In this document: positions 1 to 9,307 of the stretch, piece after piece | How the letters are laid out: each line of letters begins with the position of its first letter | Numbering within the stretch: the first letter of the stretch is position 1 | Origin: Flavobacterium agrisoli | GTDB lineage: Bacteria; Bacteroidota; Bacteroidia; Flavobacteriales; Flavobacteriaceae | Direction of reading: 5' to 3' | Assembly (NCBI RefSeq): GCF_016522065.1 | Contig: NZ_JAEHFV010000001.1 | Span: 62,001-126,000 of the forward strand | Length of the DNA: 64,000 bases | Program-made: the position numbers and the translations under genes | Notes under the pieces: model-generated | Seen by the model: the letters and a program-made list of their open reading frames with translations, nothing else | What the model was told of the DNA's origin: nothing | Database searches by the model: none

Positions 1-2
1 AA

Positions 3-2222
3 ATAGTAATGTTGACCGATGATGGGAAAAACAAGAAGTTGAGCATCTTGGATCCTAAAGGAAAGGTGTTGAAAGAAAAGGAATCAGTATCTTTCTTTTC
101 AATGAGCCCCGATGGACTTAAAATTGTTTATGTAACTAAATCAGACGCGGGTGATACTTTAGGCATCATGGATATAAAGGCAGGGTATACAGAAAAAATA
201 CTAATTGCCAATAGTACAGCAAAGTGGGATAATTTTGTTTGGCAACAATCAAAAGCCTTGTCGTACCTGCAGCACAACGGTAAGGATTCAAAAACAACCT
301 TATCGTATTATAATTTGCAGCGATCAGTTTTAAAAACACTAGATCCCATGACACAAAGTGGTTCTCTAGGAAATATAGAAATTACAACGTACTACTTATA
401 TCCCATGATGCTTTCTGATGATGGTGAAAGCGTTTTTTTCGCTACTAAAAGACAAAGTGTTCCTTCAGAAAAAAAAGATAAAAATGAACCTCAAATTTGG
501 TACGCTGGCGAAAAAGTAATTTATTCTCGACAAGAGCGAACCGAGGATCTGAAAAGTAAGCCCAATCTAGCGGTGTGGTATCCGATGAGCGGAAGTTTTA
601 GGGTTATTTCTTCTCCTGAATTTTCTGAAGTATTCCTTACAGGAAACCAACAGTATGCATTGCTTGCCGATCCTCTTTTGCACGAACCCGCAATGGAGCT
701 TGAAGTTGTGAAGGATTTTTTTATTAAAGATCTTAAAACGGGCACACAGGAACTATTAGTTAAAAATATTATAGATTTAAAAAATCGATTGTTGCCCTCT
801 CCAAGCGGAAAATATATTGCCTATTTCCTTGAGAATGATTGGTGGATTTATGACGTAGTTGAGAAAAAACATACCAACATTACAGCTGAAATTGACACTG
901 ATTTTTCTGAGGATAACGGTAATATAGGGGTAGGTTATCCTTGCGGCAACCCAGGTTGGACTGATGGCGATCAAGAAATACTTTTGTATGACCAGTTTGA
1001 TATTTGGGCCGTTAAGCCAAATGGAACGTGGAGAAAATTAACTAGTGGAAGAGAAAAAGAAATTCAGTTTCGTTTTGCATATAATATAGGGAGTTCTTTT
1101 AAAAAACAAAATTTTGATGGTGCCAAAAGAGCTACCATAAATATAAATAAGGATATAATCCTCAGCGCAAAAGGTATTGATAAAAAGTCGGGATATTTTT
1201 TATGGAGTGAAAAAACGAAGGAAAAGTGTATTGTTTATGAGGATGCCATGATTGATAATATGCACTACATTGAAAAGGCCAAAACTTTTATCTATCAAAA
1301 ACAGAATTTTGATAAATCTCCATTTTTAGTTCGGCAATCACAAAATAAAGAGCCTAACGTTTTTTATGAAAGTAATAAGCACCAGCACCAATTTAAGTGG
1401 GGTAAAGCTGAACTTGTTTCCTATAAAAATTCAAAGGGAAAATTGCTTCATGGAGCATTGTATTATCCAGCTGGCTATAATCCGCAAAAAAAATATCCAA
1501 TGATTGTACACGTATACGAAAAGCAATCACAGAACATACATAATTATATCAAACCTACACTTTTTAATTTGGTAGGATTTAACCCAACTGTATTAACATT
1601 GCAGGGCTATTTTGTATTACGCCCAGATATTGATTATGAAATAGGAAAGCCGGGTGAAAGTGCTGTTGATTGTGTTACAGCGGCAACTAAAGCTGTTATT
1701 GATAAAGGAATTGTGGTTGCAAGTAAAATTGGATTGATGGGACATTCCTTTGGAGGCTATGAAACTTCATTTATTGTTGGAAAAACGAATATGTTTGCTG
1801 CTGCGATTGCTGGAGCACCTCCCACAGATCTTTATAGTTTTTACCATTCTATAGACTGGGATAAAGGAAAAGCCAATATGACAAAGTTTAACGTTGGACA
1901 GTTAAGATTAGGAGTTTCAGCTTTTCAAGCCCCTGAGATCTACATGAAAAATTCACCTCTTGCTAGTGCACAAGCTATTGATAAACCCCTACTTATTTGG
2001 AGTGGTAAAAATGATAATCAAGTTGACTGGCATCAGAGCATTGAATTATACGTGGCAATGCATCGTCTTAAGAAAAAAAGTGTTATGATTTTATATCCCG
2101 AGGAAGGACATTCCTTCATGAAACCTGAAAATCAAAAAGATCTCTCAACAAAAATATTACAGTGGTTTGATTATTTTCTTAAAGAGGAAAAACAGACTCA
2201 ATGGATTAGCAAACAGCTATGA
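3..2222 (+). CDS. S9 family prolyl oligopeptidase-like serine peptidase (5' end outside window)
   Basis: The reading frame is open to the left edge, so the first Met at 9 is probably internal and the gene is cut by the window. The N-terminal two thirds look like a WD/PD40-type beta-propeller as in S9 peptidases. The C-terminal third (from about residue 470 counted from the Met at 9) is an alpha/beta hydrolase with the nucleophile motif GHSFGGYE (Ser about 580), an Asp near 670 (GKNDNQVD) and His near 701 (EEGHSF), a complete S9 triad. Family members cleave short peptides, usually in the periplasm of Bacteroidota. It converges with the DUF6520/MauE genes. The substrate cannot be told from sequence. 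Confidence 0.88.
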   Translation: MVMLTDDGKNKKLSILDPKGKVLKEKESVSFFSMSPDGLKIVYVTKSDAGDTLGIMDIKAGYTEKILIANSTAKWDNFVWQQSKALSYLQHNGKDSKTTLSYYNLQRSVLKTLDPMTQSGSLGNIEITTYYLYPMMLSDDGESVFFATKRQSVPSEKKDKNEPQIWYAGEKVIYSRQERTEDLKSKPNLAVWYPMSGSFRVISSPEFSEVFLTGNQQYALLADPLLHEPAMELEVVKDFFIKDLKTGTQELLVKNIIDLKNRLLPSPSGKYIAYFLENDWWIYDVVEKKHTNITAEIDTDFSEDNGNIGVGYPCGNPGWTDGDQEILLYDQFDIWAVKPNGTWRKLTSGREKEIQFRFAYNIGSSFKKQNFDGAKRATININKDIILSAKGIDKKSGYFLWSEKTKEKCIVYEDAMIDNMHYIEKAKTFIYQKQNFDKSPFLVRQSQNKEPNVFYESNKHQHQFKWGKAELVSYKNSKGKLLHGALYYPAGYNPQKKYPMIVHVYEKQSQNIHNYIKPTLFNLVGFNPTVLTLQGYFVLRPDIDYEIGKPGESAVDCVTAATKAVIDKGIVVASKIGLMGHSFGGYETSFIVGKTNMFAAAIAGAPPTDLYSFYHSIDWDKGKANMTKFNVGQLRLGVSAFQAPEIYMKNSPLASAQAIDKPLLIWSGKNDNQVDWHQSIELYVAMHRLKKKSVMILYPEEGHSFMKPENQKDLSTKILQWFDYFLKEEKQTQWISKQL

Positions 2223-2236
2223 TTTAATACAAAGTT

Positions 2237-2264
2237 ACAATGCAGTTTTAAAAAACTGCATTGT
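2237..2264. terminator. Bidirectional hairpin terminator between convergent genes
   Basis: An 11-bp perfect inverted repeat (ACAATGCAGTT at 2237-2247 and its complement at 2254-2264) with an A/T loop lies between the stop of the S9 peptidase and the stop of the convergent DUF6520 gene. Its position suggests a shared terminator; the T-tract is short on both strands. Confidence 0.6.
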
Positions 2265-2286
2265 GTTTAAAGGTTAGTTAATTTCA

Positions 2287-2550
2287 TCAAGGAGAAGGCA
2301 TGTGCAGAACTTCGGCACAATTATTTCCTTTACCAAAAGCTTGTTGTCCGTTAGCTTGACAGATGGGTTGAGTAGCATCATTAGAACATTCAACAGGAAC
2401 GTCACAAACTCCTGTGAGACTGTTGATATATCCATCACGTGGTGCTGCCTTGGATGCATTCTGCATAGAGGTAGTTAGAAAAGCACCTGAAATACCCATT
2501 ACTGCTGCCGCAGCAAAAGATAAAGTTGGTTTTAAAAATGTCGTTTTCAT
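2287..2550 (-). CDS. DUF6520-like small secreted peptide with four cysteines
   Basis: This 87-residue protein has a basic start (MKTTFLK), a hydrophobic Ala-rich segment at residues 9-27 and a mature part of about 55 residues with four Cys (49, 55, 64, 78) and a GQQAFGK motif. The layout resembles the DUF6520 family of small exported Bacteroidota peptides, whose function is unknown. It lies 63 bp downstream of the MauE/DoxX gene on the same strand, so they probably share a transcript. The family assignment is from memory of the family pattern and should be tested with its HMM. Confidence 0.7.
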   Translation of the reverse strand: MKTTFLKPTLSFAAAAVMGISGAFLTTSMQNASKAAPRDGYINSLTGVCDVPVECSNDATQPICQANGQQAFGKGNNCAEVLHMPSP

Positions 2551-2613
2551 AATCGTAATATATTAAATTAAACAATGATCTACTTTTTATGACAGGTGTT
2601 GATCGCTTTCCTG

Positions 2614-4143
2614 CTACCGGCCGGTAATGTTGTTATTTTTTTCAAGATTTTCTTTCAACTGCCCTTTTATAACATACACATAAAGATTTTTACCACTGAG
2701 CACGTACAAATAAGTATCGGTGAGGTATAGCTGTTTAATTTTAGTTCCGTTATCGGTAAAAATGGGAAAGCTTAACAGATAAATTTCCTTCTCAATATCA
2801 TACACATCTATCACTGATGCGTTAGCCCACATTTTTGGATCTTCATAGCGACCAGGGACTTTTGAATGAATAAATAATAAGTTTTTTTGTGTGGCAGTCA
2901 ATGCGTTCACAATATAGGGGGGAGCACTTAAACGGCGCTGTGTATGATTATTTATTTCGGTTACTTTAATCTTAGCGTGCGTAATCGTGTCTATTGTAGT
3001 ACCTCTTTTAAATTTACCTTCTGTGCTAGCTTGTACAAATCCATTTCGGTAATAGTAAACATAGACCATTTCCTTGCGGTATTCATTGTAAAGAAGCATG
3101 CCATCAGTATCAAAAATTCCATCAATTTGTTTCTGTAGCAAAATGGGAAAATATTTAATTCTAAGTGTTTTATTTTCATTATAGAAGCCGAGTTGGTGCT
3201 GAGAACCGGCACCGTCGTTATTTCGTAGTACGAAACTGCTACTATCAACCGGTACTGCAGTGGTGAAATGGGGTATGTTTTCCAATTTACCAGAGATTGT
3301 CCAATCGCTCATTTTACCTCTATAAATAACCGGAACCGATCCATCTAGTAAATAGAAATAAGGAGCTTTGATTTTTACAAAAATTTTTCTGAATGGCTCA
3401 CCAGTATCGGTAAAGGCAATGCTGTGTTTGCTTCGGTTTTTTAGTGTGTCTATACTTATAATTTCAAATGGATCCGTTAGGTTACCAAGGAAAATTTTAT
3501 CGGCTGTACTACCTGCAAAATAATAGGAGTTGTAGTGTAAATCGATTTTATTAATTAACTTAATAGTCTGTTTAATGTAGCGGCGTATGAAAGGATTTTT
3601 TTTGTGTATTATTTTCTCTGAACTTAAAAACATGACCACAATCAATCCCATACTTAAAATCATCAAAACAAATGCGTATTTAAGTTTATTCCAACTTTGT
3701 ATATTGGGTTTTACCTTAGATTTTCTAGGGGGATTATAAAATAGGCCCATGAGAGCCAGCAGCACAAAAAATAGGTTAAAAACCAAATGAACATTCCAGG
3801 ACATTTTTTCAAGGATGCCACCACAAGAACAGGGTACGAAGGAGCTGAAATGTAGGACCACAAAAATATATGCGGTGAACATCGTCATCAAACCTAAAGC
3901 ACCATATAATCCTACCATACGGGTTTTAGGAAAAATCAACATAACAGCGATTAGTATTTCAATTAAAGGCACAAACCAGGAAACCCATCCGGCAAAAGCA
4001 CTGAGCAGGGGAGACTGTGCCAACTGAACAGTGAAAGTTTCCATTGCTATTATTTTATTTACCGCCGCATAAACAAAAAGCAGGATAAATAAAAAACGTA
4101 TTAGGTGAATAATCTTGTTATTATTTTGGAAGTACTTATTCAT
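2614..4143 (-). CDS. MauE/DoxX-type redox membrane protein with C-terminal propeller-like domain
   Basis: About residues 10-150 form four membrane helices with the MauE/DoxX-like motif VPCSCGG, a vicinal Cys pair seen in methylamine-utilisation/DoxX-like quinone or thioredoxin partners. A fifth helix lies at about 155-175. The remaining 330 residues are soluble, predicted periplasmic, with short repeated beta-strand segments that look like a degenerate propeller; I do not recognise a named family there. The start MNKYFQN at 4143 is preferred over the Met seven codons upstream (4164) because it begins at a typical positively charged pre-helix segment. It is followed by the DUF6520 peptide gene, a pairing seen in Bacteroidota. 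Confidence 0.75.
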   Translation of the reverse strand: MNKYFQNNNKIIHLIRFLFILLFVYAAVNKIIAMETFTVQLAQSPLLSAFAGWVSWFVPLIEILIAVMLIFPKTRMVGLYGALGLMTMFTAYIFVVLHFSSFVPCSCGGILEKMSWNVHLVFNLFFVLLALMGLFYNPPRKSKVKPNIQSWNKLKYAFVLMILSMGLIVVMFLSSEKIIHKKNPFIRRYIKQTIKLINKIDLHYNSYYFAGSTADKIFLGNLTDPFEIISIDTLKNRSKHSIAFTDTGEPFRKIFVKIKAPYFYLLDGSVPVIYRGKMSDWTISGKLENIPHFTTAVPVDSSSFVLRNNDGAGSQHQLGFYNENKTLRIKYFPILLQKQIDGIFDTDGMLLYNEYRKEMVYVYYYRNGFVQASTEGKFKRGTTIDTITHAKIKVTEINNHTQRRLSAPPYIVNALTATQKNLLFIHSKVPGRYEDPKMWANASVIDVYDIEKEIYLLSFPIFTDNGTKIKQLYLTDTYLYVLSGKNLYVYVIKGQLKENLEKNNNITGR

Positions 4144-4280
4144 GATCTTGATTTTAATGTGCATCCATCAATTCTGATTTCTGATCAAAACAAAAGTACG
4201 GTCATAAAATGCCAGAACACTTATGAAAATCAAGCCAAAATTTTTGAAAATCGAGCCAGTTTTGTGCTGATTTCTAGTTA

Positions 4281-4314
4281 GAAAAAAAATGCCTGCAAAA
4301 AAAATACAGGCATT
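4281..4314 (-). terminator. Intrinsic terminator
   Basis: On the minus strand an 8-bp stem (AATGCCTG, complementary arms 4307-4314 and 4288-4295) is followed directly by a run of eight T. It sits 25 bp past the stop of the small gene at 4339-4626. Confidence 0.75.
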
Positions 4315-4338
4315 GTAAGGAATCTTTGAAAGAGGCAT

Positions 4339-4626
4339 TTACTTACAAGCTTGATTCAACGTTTGAAGTTTTTGATTGAGTTCAACCAATCCCGCTTTTT
4401 GTAGGCATTCCTCGGCTATCTTTTTTAGATTGGCAAATTCCTCTTCCGACATGCTTTCCATAAGGCTAGAATCTTCATTTTCCACTGCTAATCCTTGCTC
4501 AATTAGATGGCTCAGTAGCAACACATTTTTGCGTGAAATTTTCAAATCAATCTTCACTGGTTCATTCATGCCTGGGATACTTAAAATGGTATCAAACACT
4601 TTGGCAACATCATTTTTTGTGATCAT
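4339..4626 (-). CDS. Small helical protein of unknown function (mobile-element associated)
   Basis: This 95-residue protein is soluble, acidic and mostly helical, with no signal peptide and no motif I can name. It opens with MITKNDVAKVFDTIL and contains PGMNEPVKIDLKISRKNVLLL, which I associate loosely with small conserved proteins encoded beside Bacteroidota mobilization genes. It is divergent from the mob genes and has its own terminator, so it is a real transcription unit. It could regulate the neighbouring mobilization functions, but nothing in the sequence shows that. Confidence 0.6.
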   Translation of the reverse strand: MITKNDVAKVFDTILSIPGMNEPVKIDLKISRKNVLLLSHLIEQGLAVENEDSSLMESMSEEEFANLKKIAEECLQKAGLVELNQKLQTLNQACK

Positions 4627-4928
4627 AATTTCAACGTTTTAAATTACTATTTGACTCTTGTAAAGATAAGTTGCTGCTAGCTGATTCTCATGGCTACAAT
4701 ATATCCATCATAGGATTAATCCAAAGTACTTATTTAATTTAGCTTCAATAAAGGAAAAATTTGATGAAGCTTTAAAATGAACTTTAAAAGTCTGAAAGTT
4801 TGCCACGTTCCTGCAAACGGCAAGATGTCCGGTTGTTAAACAACCGAATCTTGCTGCTCTTGCCTCGGAACTCGGAGCAGGGAAACCTTAAAGTAAAAAA
4901 CAGTTTGTCAGAACAATGAAAAGGATAG
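4627..4928. other. Intergenic region ahead of mob genes, holding an oriT candidate
   Basis: This 302-bp divergent spacer contains no convincing gene. Its right half holds the strong inverted repeat described separately (4821-4853) and a second stem, CTGCTC/GAGCAG, around 4855-4882. Transfer origins usually lie directly upstream of relaxosome genes, as here. Confidence 0.5.
4821..4853. other. Candidate origin of transfer (oriT) inverted repeat
   Basis: A nested palindrome has an inner perfect 8-bp stem (CGGTTGTT 4830-4837, complement 4839-4846, one-base loop) and an outer 6-bp stem (CAAGAT 4821-4826, ATCTTG 4848-4853). It lies 76 bp upstream of the mobC-like start, where relaxosome binding sites normally occur. 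The nic site is not identifiable by eye. Confidence 0.45.
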
Positions 4929-5321
4929 ATGATGGAAAAGAAAGATGCAAACAGAACGAGATTTGTAGGGGTTCGTTTTACACCAGAAGAATACAAAAAG
5001 ATGGGAGAAAGATGGAAAGCTACTCGATGCCGAAAGCTTAGTGATTTTATACGTAGACAAGTTTTTAATAAACCTGTTACAACGGTTTATAGAAATCAAT
5101 CTCTGGATGATTTTATGTATGAAATTATAAGGCTCAGAGGGGAATTAAATGCGGTTGGAAATAACTTTAATCAGAAGGTGAAAAAGCTACATACCTTAAA
5201 AGAAATCCCAGAATTTCGATACTGGAATTTAAGTGCGCAACACGAACAAAAATTGCTTATGGATAAGGTAGAGGAACTAGCAAAACACTTTCGGAAATTC
5301 TCAGAAAAATGGTTGCAGTAA
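4929..5321 (+). CDS. mobC: Plasmid mobilization relaxosome protein, MobC-like (RHH)
   Basis: This 130-residue protein starts with a ribbon-helix-helix-like segment (VGVRFTPEEYKKM, about 14-45) followed by the helical MobC-type region (IIRLRGELNAVGNNFNQ, about 70-100). Such accessory proteins bind oriT and help the relaxase nick. It overlaps the relaxase frame by 13 bp, showing translational coupling. Two ATGs are adjacent (4929 and 4932); either could be used. Confidence 0.85.
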   Translation: MMEKKDANRTRFVGVRFTPEEYKKMGERWKATRCRKLSDFIRRQVFNKPVTTVYRNQSLDDFMYEIIRLRGELNAVGNNFNQKVKKLHTLKEIPEFRYWNLSAQHEQKLLMDKVEELAKHFRKFSEKWLQ

Positions 5322-6622
5322 TTAAAACTGGCAGTTCTGTTAGACGGATTTTTACCTATAATGAAAATAAAGTAGAAGAAGGAAAAGCGCAGTGCATTGG
5401 TGCGGTGAATTATCCCATGGAAACACATCTATTGACTAGCCAAATGAAACTCAGTAGACTTTTAAATCAGAGTGCCCAAAATGAACATGTAAAACACAAC
5501 AGCGTACATGTGTCCCTCAATTTTGATACTTCTGAAGCTAACCTTACCAATGAGAAACTCCTAAGAATTGCTTCGAGTTATATGAATAAAATTGGTTTTG
5601 CACAGCAACCTTACTTGGTGTACAGACATTATGATGCCGGACATCCCCACATTCATTTGGTATCAATTAAAATAAGATCGGATGGTAGCCGGATAGACAT
5701 GCATAATATAGGGAGAAATCAGTCTGAAACTGCTAGAAAAGAAATCGAAAAAAACTTTGGATTAGTTAGGGCTGAGGATAGCCAAACCAAGAAGGAGCAG
5801 ACACTAAAACCTATGGTATTGTCTAAGATAAATTATGGAACGTCAGAATCTAAAAAGGCAGTGCAAGCTGTACTAAATTATGTGCTTCCAAATTATAAAT
5901 ACAAAAGCCTTTCTGAACTCAACGCCGTGTTGTTGCAATATAGTTTAGCTGCTGATCGAGGAGATGAAGAATCTAGAATTTTTAAAAATAAAGGATTGGT
6001 CTACCGAATGCTAGATCAAGAAGAAAAACCTATAGGTGTCCCTCTTAAAGCAAGCAGTTTTTACAACAAACCAACGCTTGCGTTTTTGGAAAAAAGATTT
6101 GAGGTAAACAAGAAAGTGCCGGCATCTTTGAAAAACAGAATAAAGAATGCAGTTGATCTTATTTTCCTTAAGAAAAAGGTATCGCTTTTAAAACTATCCA
6201 CCGAGCTTCAAAAGGAAGGTATTCATCTTGTTTTACGCCGCAGTAGCGAGGGTCAAATCTACGGAATTACCTACGTAGATCATCAGTCCAAATCCGTTTT
6301 TAATGGTAGTGATCTGGGGAAGCAATACAGTGCCAAAGCTATTCAAGATCGATGCAACTTGTCTTCTAATGAATTGCAGAATAGAAGTAACCCTAAGGTC
6401 GCTCAAGTGAACAGTACCAAAGAAAATCAGCAACAATGGGATTACAAAGAAAGGTTTTTTAAAGAATTAAATGAAGGTGTTTATAATGCTGATTTTAAGT
6501 CTACTATCGAAGGCATTTGTAACCTGTTGACTCGTCTGGAAAATGAATCATCATACATTCCTCATCAACTTAAAAATAAACGTAAAAAAAAGAGAAACAG
6601 AGGGCAATCAAACAATCAATAA
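5309..6622 (+). CDS. Relaxase/mobilization nuclease (MOBP-like)
   Basis: This 437-residue protein has a candidate nicking Tyr at 17 (RIFTYNENK) and the relaxase metal-binding motif GHPHIHLVS at about 110-118, followed by the NxxR-type segment (IGRNQSETARKEIEKNFGL). This is the layout of Bacteroidota MobA/MobB-type relaxases that nick oriT and lead the strand into a recipient. The C-terminal third is Lys-rich and ends in a strongly basic tail (KNKRKKKRNRG). It is coupled to mobC upstream and precedes the coupling ATPase by 18 bp. Confidence 0.9.
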   Translation: MVAVIKTGSSVRRIFTYNENKVEEGKAQCIGAVNYPMETHLLTSQMKLSRLLNQSAQNEHVKHNSVHVSLNFDTSEANLTNEKLLRIASSYMNKIGFAQQPYLVYRHYDAGHPHIHLVSIKIRSDGSRIDMHNIGRNQSETARKEIEKNFGLVRAEDSQTKKEQTLKPMVLSKINYGTSESKKAVQAVLNYVLPNYKYKSLSELNAVLLQYSLAADRGDEESRIFKNKGLVYRMLDQEEKPIGVPLKASSFYNKPTLAFLEKRFEVNKKVPASLKNRIKNAVDLIFLKKKVSLLKLSTELQKEGIHLVLRRSSEGQIYGITYVDHQSKSVFNGSDLGKQYSAKAIQDRCNLSSNELQNRSNPKVAQVNSTKENQQQWDYKERFFKELNEGVYNADFKSTIEGICNLLTRLENESSYIPHQLKNKRKKKRNRGQSNNQ

Positions 6623-6640
6623 TCTTAAAATATTTGAGCT

Positions 6641-8626
6641 ATGCAGACAGGAGAAAATGAACAGGCGCTTAGAAAAATTTTGGATATGACAAGGCTCATT
6701 AGTATTGTCATCTTGATTTTACACTTTTACTTTTTTTGTTATCTGGCTTTTGTACAATGGAATCTCACCAGTGTATTTGGCCAAAATATAATGAGCAAAA
6801 TTTTCCGAACCGGGCTCTTTGATAATTTTTACAAATCAAAATTCTTAGCGTTGCTACTTTTGATGATTTCGATTATTGGAGCAAAGGGAAGAAAAGATGA
6901 AAAAATGAATTACAAAAGGGCATTGGTATATATCCTAATAGGTCTGTTTTGCTATTGGACTGGAGTTGCCGTTTTGCATTTTAAAATGAGTGTACAGTAT
7001 GCAGCAGTTCTTTATATAACTATTACAGCGAGCGGTTTTCTTCTGGTGCTTTCCGGAGGTACTTTATTATCAAGAATCATAAACACCAAGCTCAATAACA
7101 ACGATGTTTTCAATAGAGAAAATGAAACTTTTCCTCAGGAGGAAAGACTGCTTGAGAATGACTATTCCATTAATCTTCCAGCACGCTATCAATTAAAAAA
7201 TAAGATACGTTCGAGTTGGATTAACATTATCAATCCGTTTCGAGGTCTTTTGGTTTTAGGCAGTCCCGGTTCAGGTAAGTCCTATTTTGTAATCCGTCAC
7301 GTCATTACCCAGCACATCAAAAAAGGATTTAGCATGTTTGTATATGATTTTAAATACGATGATCTTTCCAAAATTGTCTACAATACCTTTGAGAAATATA
7401 AACATGTTTATAAAGTTACCCCAACCTGTTATTTTATAAATTTTGATAAAATTATGCACCGTTGCAATCCTCTGGATCCAAAAGCTATGGATGATATTAC
7501 AGATGCTTCGGAATCAGCGCGTACCATTCTGATGGGACTTAACAGGGAGTGGATCAAAAAGCAAGGAGACTTTTTTGTGGAATCGCCCATTAACTTTTTG
7601 TCTGCCGTAATCTGGTATCTCAAAAGATATAAAGAAGGGGAATTTTGTACCCTTCCACACGTTATTGAACTCATGCAGGTCGAATACGAAAATCTTTTCT
7701 CCATTCTTCGCACAGAGAAAGAAATTGAGGTATTGATCAATCCGTTTATAAGCGCCTTTCAAAACGATGCAATGGATCAGCTAGAGGGGCAAATCGGTAC
7801 AGCAAAAATCGCTATGGCTCGTTTGTCTTCGCCTCAACTGTATTATGTATTATCTGGAAATGACTTTAGTTTAGACATCAACAATCCGCAAGAACCCAAA
7901 ATTGTGTGCATGGGAAATAATCCCCAAAAAATACAGATTTATGGAGCGGTTTTGTCCCTTTATGTGAATAGACTTGTAAAACTGGTTAATAAAAAAGACA
8001 GAATCAAATCGAGTCTGATCTTCGATGAATTTCCCACCATATATCTCAATAATATGGATAGCCTTATTGCAACGGCTAGAAGCAATAAAGTGTCCACCTG
8101 TTTAGGGATTCAGGATTTTAGTCAATTGCGAAAAGATTACGGCAGGGAACAGGCCGATGTAATTATGAATATTACTGGAAATATAATCTCAGGGCAGGTT
8201 ACGGGAGATACGTCTAAACAACTTTCGGAACGTTTTGGTAAAATAATGCAGGATAGGGAAAGTCTCTCAATCAACAGCAGTGATACCTCTATTAGTCGTT
8301 CTAAACAGCTGGAAGTAGCAGTGCCTCCTTCTAAGATTGCCTCGCTAAGTTCAGGTGAATTTGTGGGTATGGTTGCCGATAATCCCGATTGTAAAATTGA
8401 TCTTAAAACCTTTCACTGCGAAATAGTAAATGATCATCAGGCATTGAAAAAAGAGGAGGGGAGTTATAAAGAAATTCCACCAGTGCGTAACATTGATGAC
8501 CTCATGATTCAACGTAATTATTTGCAGATCAAACAGGACGTACAAGACATCATAAACTCGGAACTGGAAAATCTGCTTAATGATCCGGCACAGACACATT
8601 TGATTATTAAAAAAAAAGAGGGGTGA
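6641..8626 (+). CDS. TraG/VirD4-like conjugal coupling ATPase
   Basis: This 661-residue protein has about four N-terminal membrane helices (roughly 20-145), a Walker A motif GSPGSGKS near residue 208 and a Walker B-type strand SSLIFDEFPT near 458, followed by TARSNKVSTCLGIQDFSQL, typical of type IV coupling proteins. It would dock the relaxase-DNA complex onto a conjugation channel. No channel genes are in the window, so the module must use a helper element. It is co-directional with the relaxase gene. Confidence 0.88.
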   Translation: MQTGENEQALRKILDMTRLISIVILILHFYFFCYLAFVQWNLTSVFGQNIMSKIFRTGLFDNFYKSKFLALLLLMISIIGAKGRKDEKMNYKRALVYILIGLFCYWTGVAVLHFKMSVQYAAVLYITITASGFLLVLSGGTLLSRIINTKLNNNDVFNRENETFPQEERLLENDYSINLPARYQLKNKIRSSWINIINPFRGLLVLGSPGSGKSYFVIRHVITQHIKKGFSMFVYDFKYDDLSKIVYNTFEKYKHVYKVTPTCYFINFDKIMHRCNPLDPKAMDDITDASESARTILMGLNREWIKKQGDFFVESPINFLSAVIWYLKRYKEGEFCTLPHVIELMQVEYENLFSILRTEKEIEVLINPFISAFQNDAMDQLEGQIGTAKIAMARLSSPQLYYVLSGNDFSLDINNPQEPKIVCMGNNPQKIQIYGAVLSLYVNRLVKLVNKKDRIKSSLIFDEFPTIYLNNMDSLIATARSNKVSTCLGIQDFSQLRKDYGREQADVIMNITGNIISGQVTGDTSKQLSERFGKIMQDRESLSINSSDTSISRSKQLEVAVPPSKIASLSSGEFVGMVADNPDCKIDLKTFHCEIVNDHQALKKEEGSYKEIPPVRNIDDLMIQRNYLQIKQDVQDIINSELENLLNDPAQTHLIIKKKEG

Positions 8627-8810
8627 ATTTTATATGCTACTCTCGGGCGTTCAGACTTAATTCCGAAACAAAGTTCGCAGTTAGGCTGCGGTTCTCAGAA
8701 AAAAATTCCCCCATAAATGCAGGACATATCCTGCTTTATTGCGTTGCTTTTTTCGTTCGCTTACCTACCTGCGGGGCAGGTTCCATAATTAATCTTAAAA
8801 CTTTAGTATT
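8627..8810. other. Spacer with two GC-rich hairpins
   Basis: Two perfect 6-bp stems are visible: GCAGGA/TCCTGC with a 4-nt loop at 8719-8734, and ACCTGC/GCAGGT with a 3-nt loop at 8767-8781. A 75-codon frame across this spacer shows no protein-like composition. The hairpins may be a terminator or leader of the RadC-like gene, or parts of an interspersed repeat. Confidence 0.4.
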
Positions 8811-9281
8811 ATGGAAACGAAAAACACACAGCAAAAATGGAATCAAGTAGCAGAGATCAAACTGGTTTATAAAACCAAAGTAAAAGCATCTGAAAGACCT
8901 TACATCACTTCCTCCAAAGCGGTATATAATCTAGCGATCCAGAACTGGAATCCGGATACCATCGAATTCTTTGAGCAATTTAAAGTACTACTTTTAAATC
9001 AGTCTAATAGAGTACTGGGTATTTACGAAATGTCCTCAGGAGGTATTACAGGAACTGTAGTTGATATCAGAATGATTTTTGCAGCAGCAATCAAAGCCAA
9101 TGCTGTAGCATTAATTATAATGCATAACCATCCCTCAGGGCAGCTTAAAGCTTCTGAAGTTGATAAACAAATTACCAAAAAAATCAAAGAAGCGGGTCAA
9201 CTCTTAGATATTAAACTTCTAGATCATCTCATTATTACTCCCGAGAACTATTATTCATTTGCAGATGAGGGCGCTTTATAG
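8811..9281 (+). CDS. RadC-like JAB/MPN domain protein
   Basis: This 156-residue protein is a short-form RadC with the JAB metal-binding motif HNHPSG followed by S and D at the expected spacing (HNHPSGQLKASEVD, about 104-117). It lacks the N-terminal helix-hairpin-helix part of full-length chromosomal RadC (about 220 aa), as is usual for copies carried on mobile elements. The metal ligands look intact, so it may be an active metallohydrolase; the substrate is unknown. It ends the mobilization module and is followed by a strong terminator. Confidence 0.85.
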   Translation: METKNTQQKWNQVAEIKLVYKTKVKASERPYITSSKAVYNLAIQNWNPDTIEFFEQFKVLLLNQSNRVLGIYEMSSGGITGTVVDIRMIFAAAIKANAVALIIMHNHPSGQLKASEVDKQITKKIKEAGQLLDIKLLDHLIITPENYYSFADEGAL

Positions 9282-9307
9282 CGCCTTATATCTATAAGTT
9301 CATAGAT

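Noticed and set aside
8623..8850. 75-codon frame overlapping the RadC-like start
   Set aside because: It crosses GC-rich hairpins and then runs into the RadC-like gene in another frame; composition is not protein-like.
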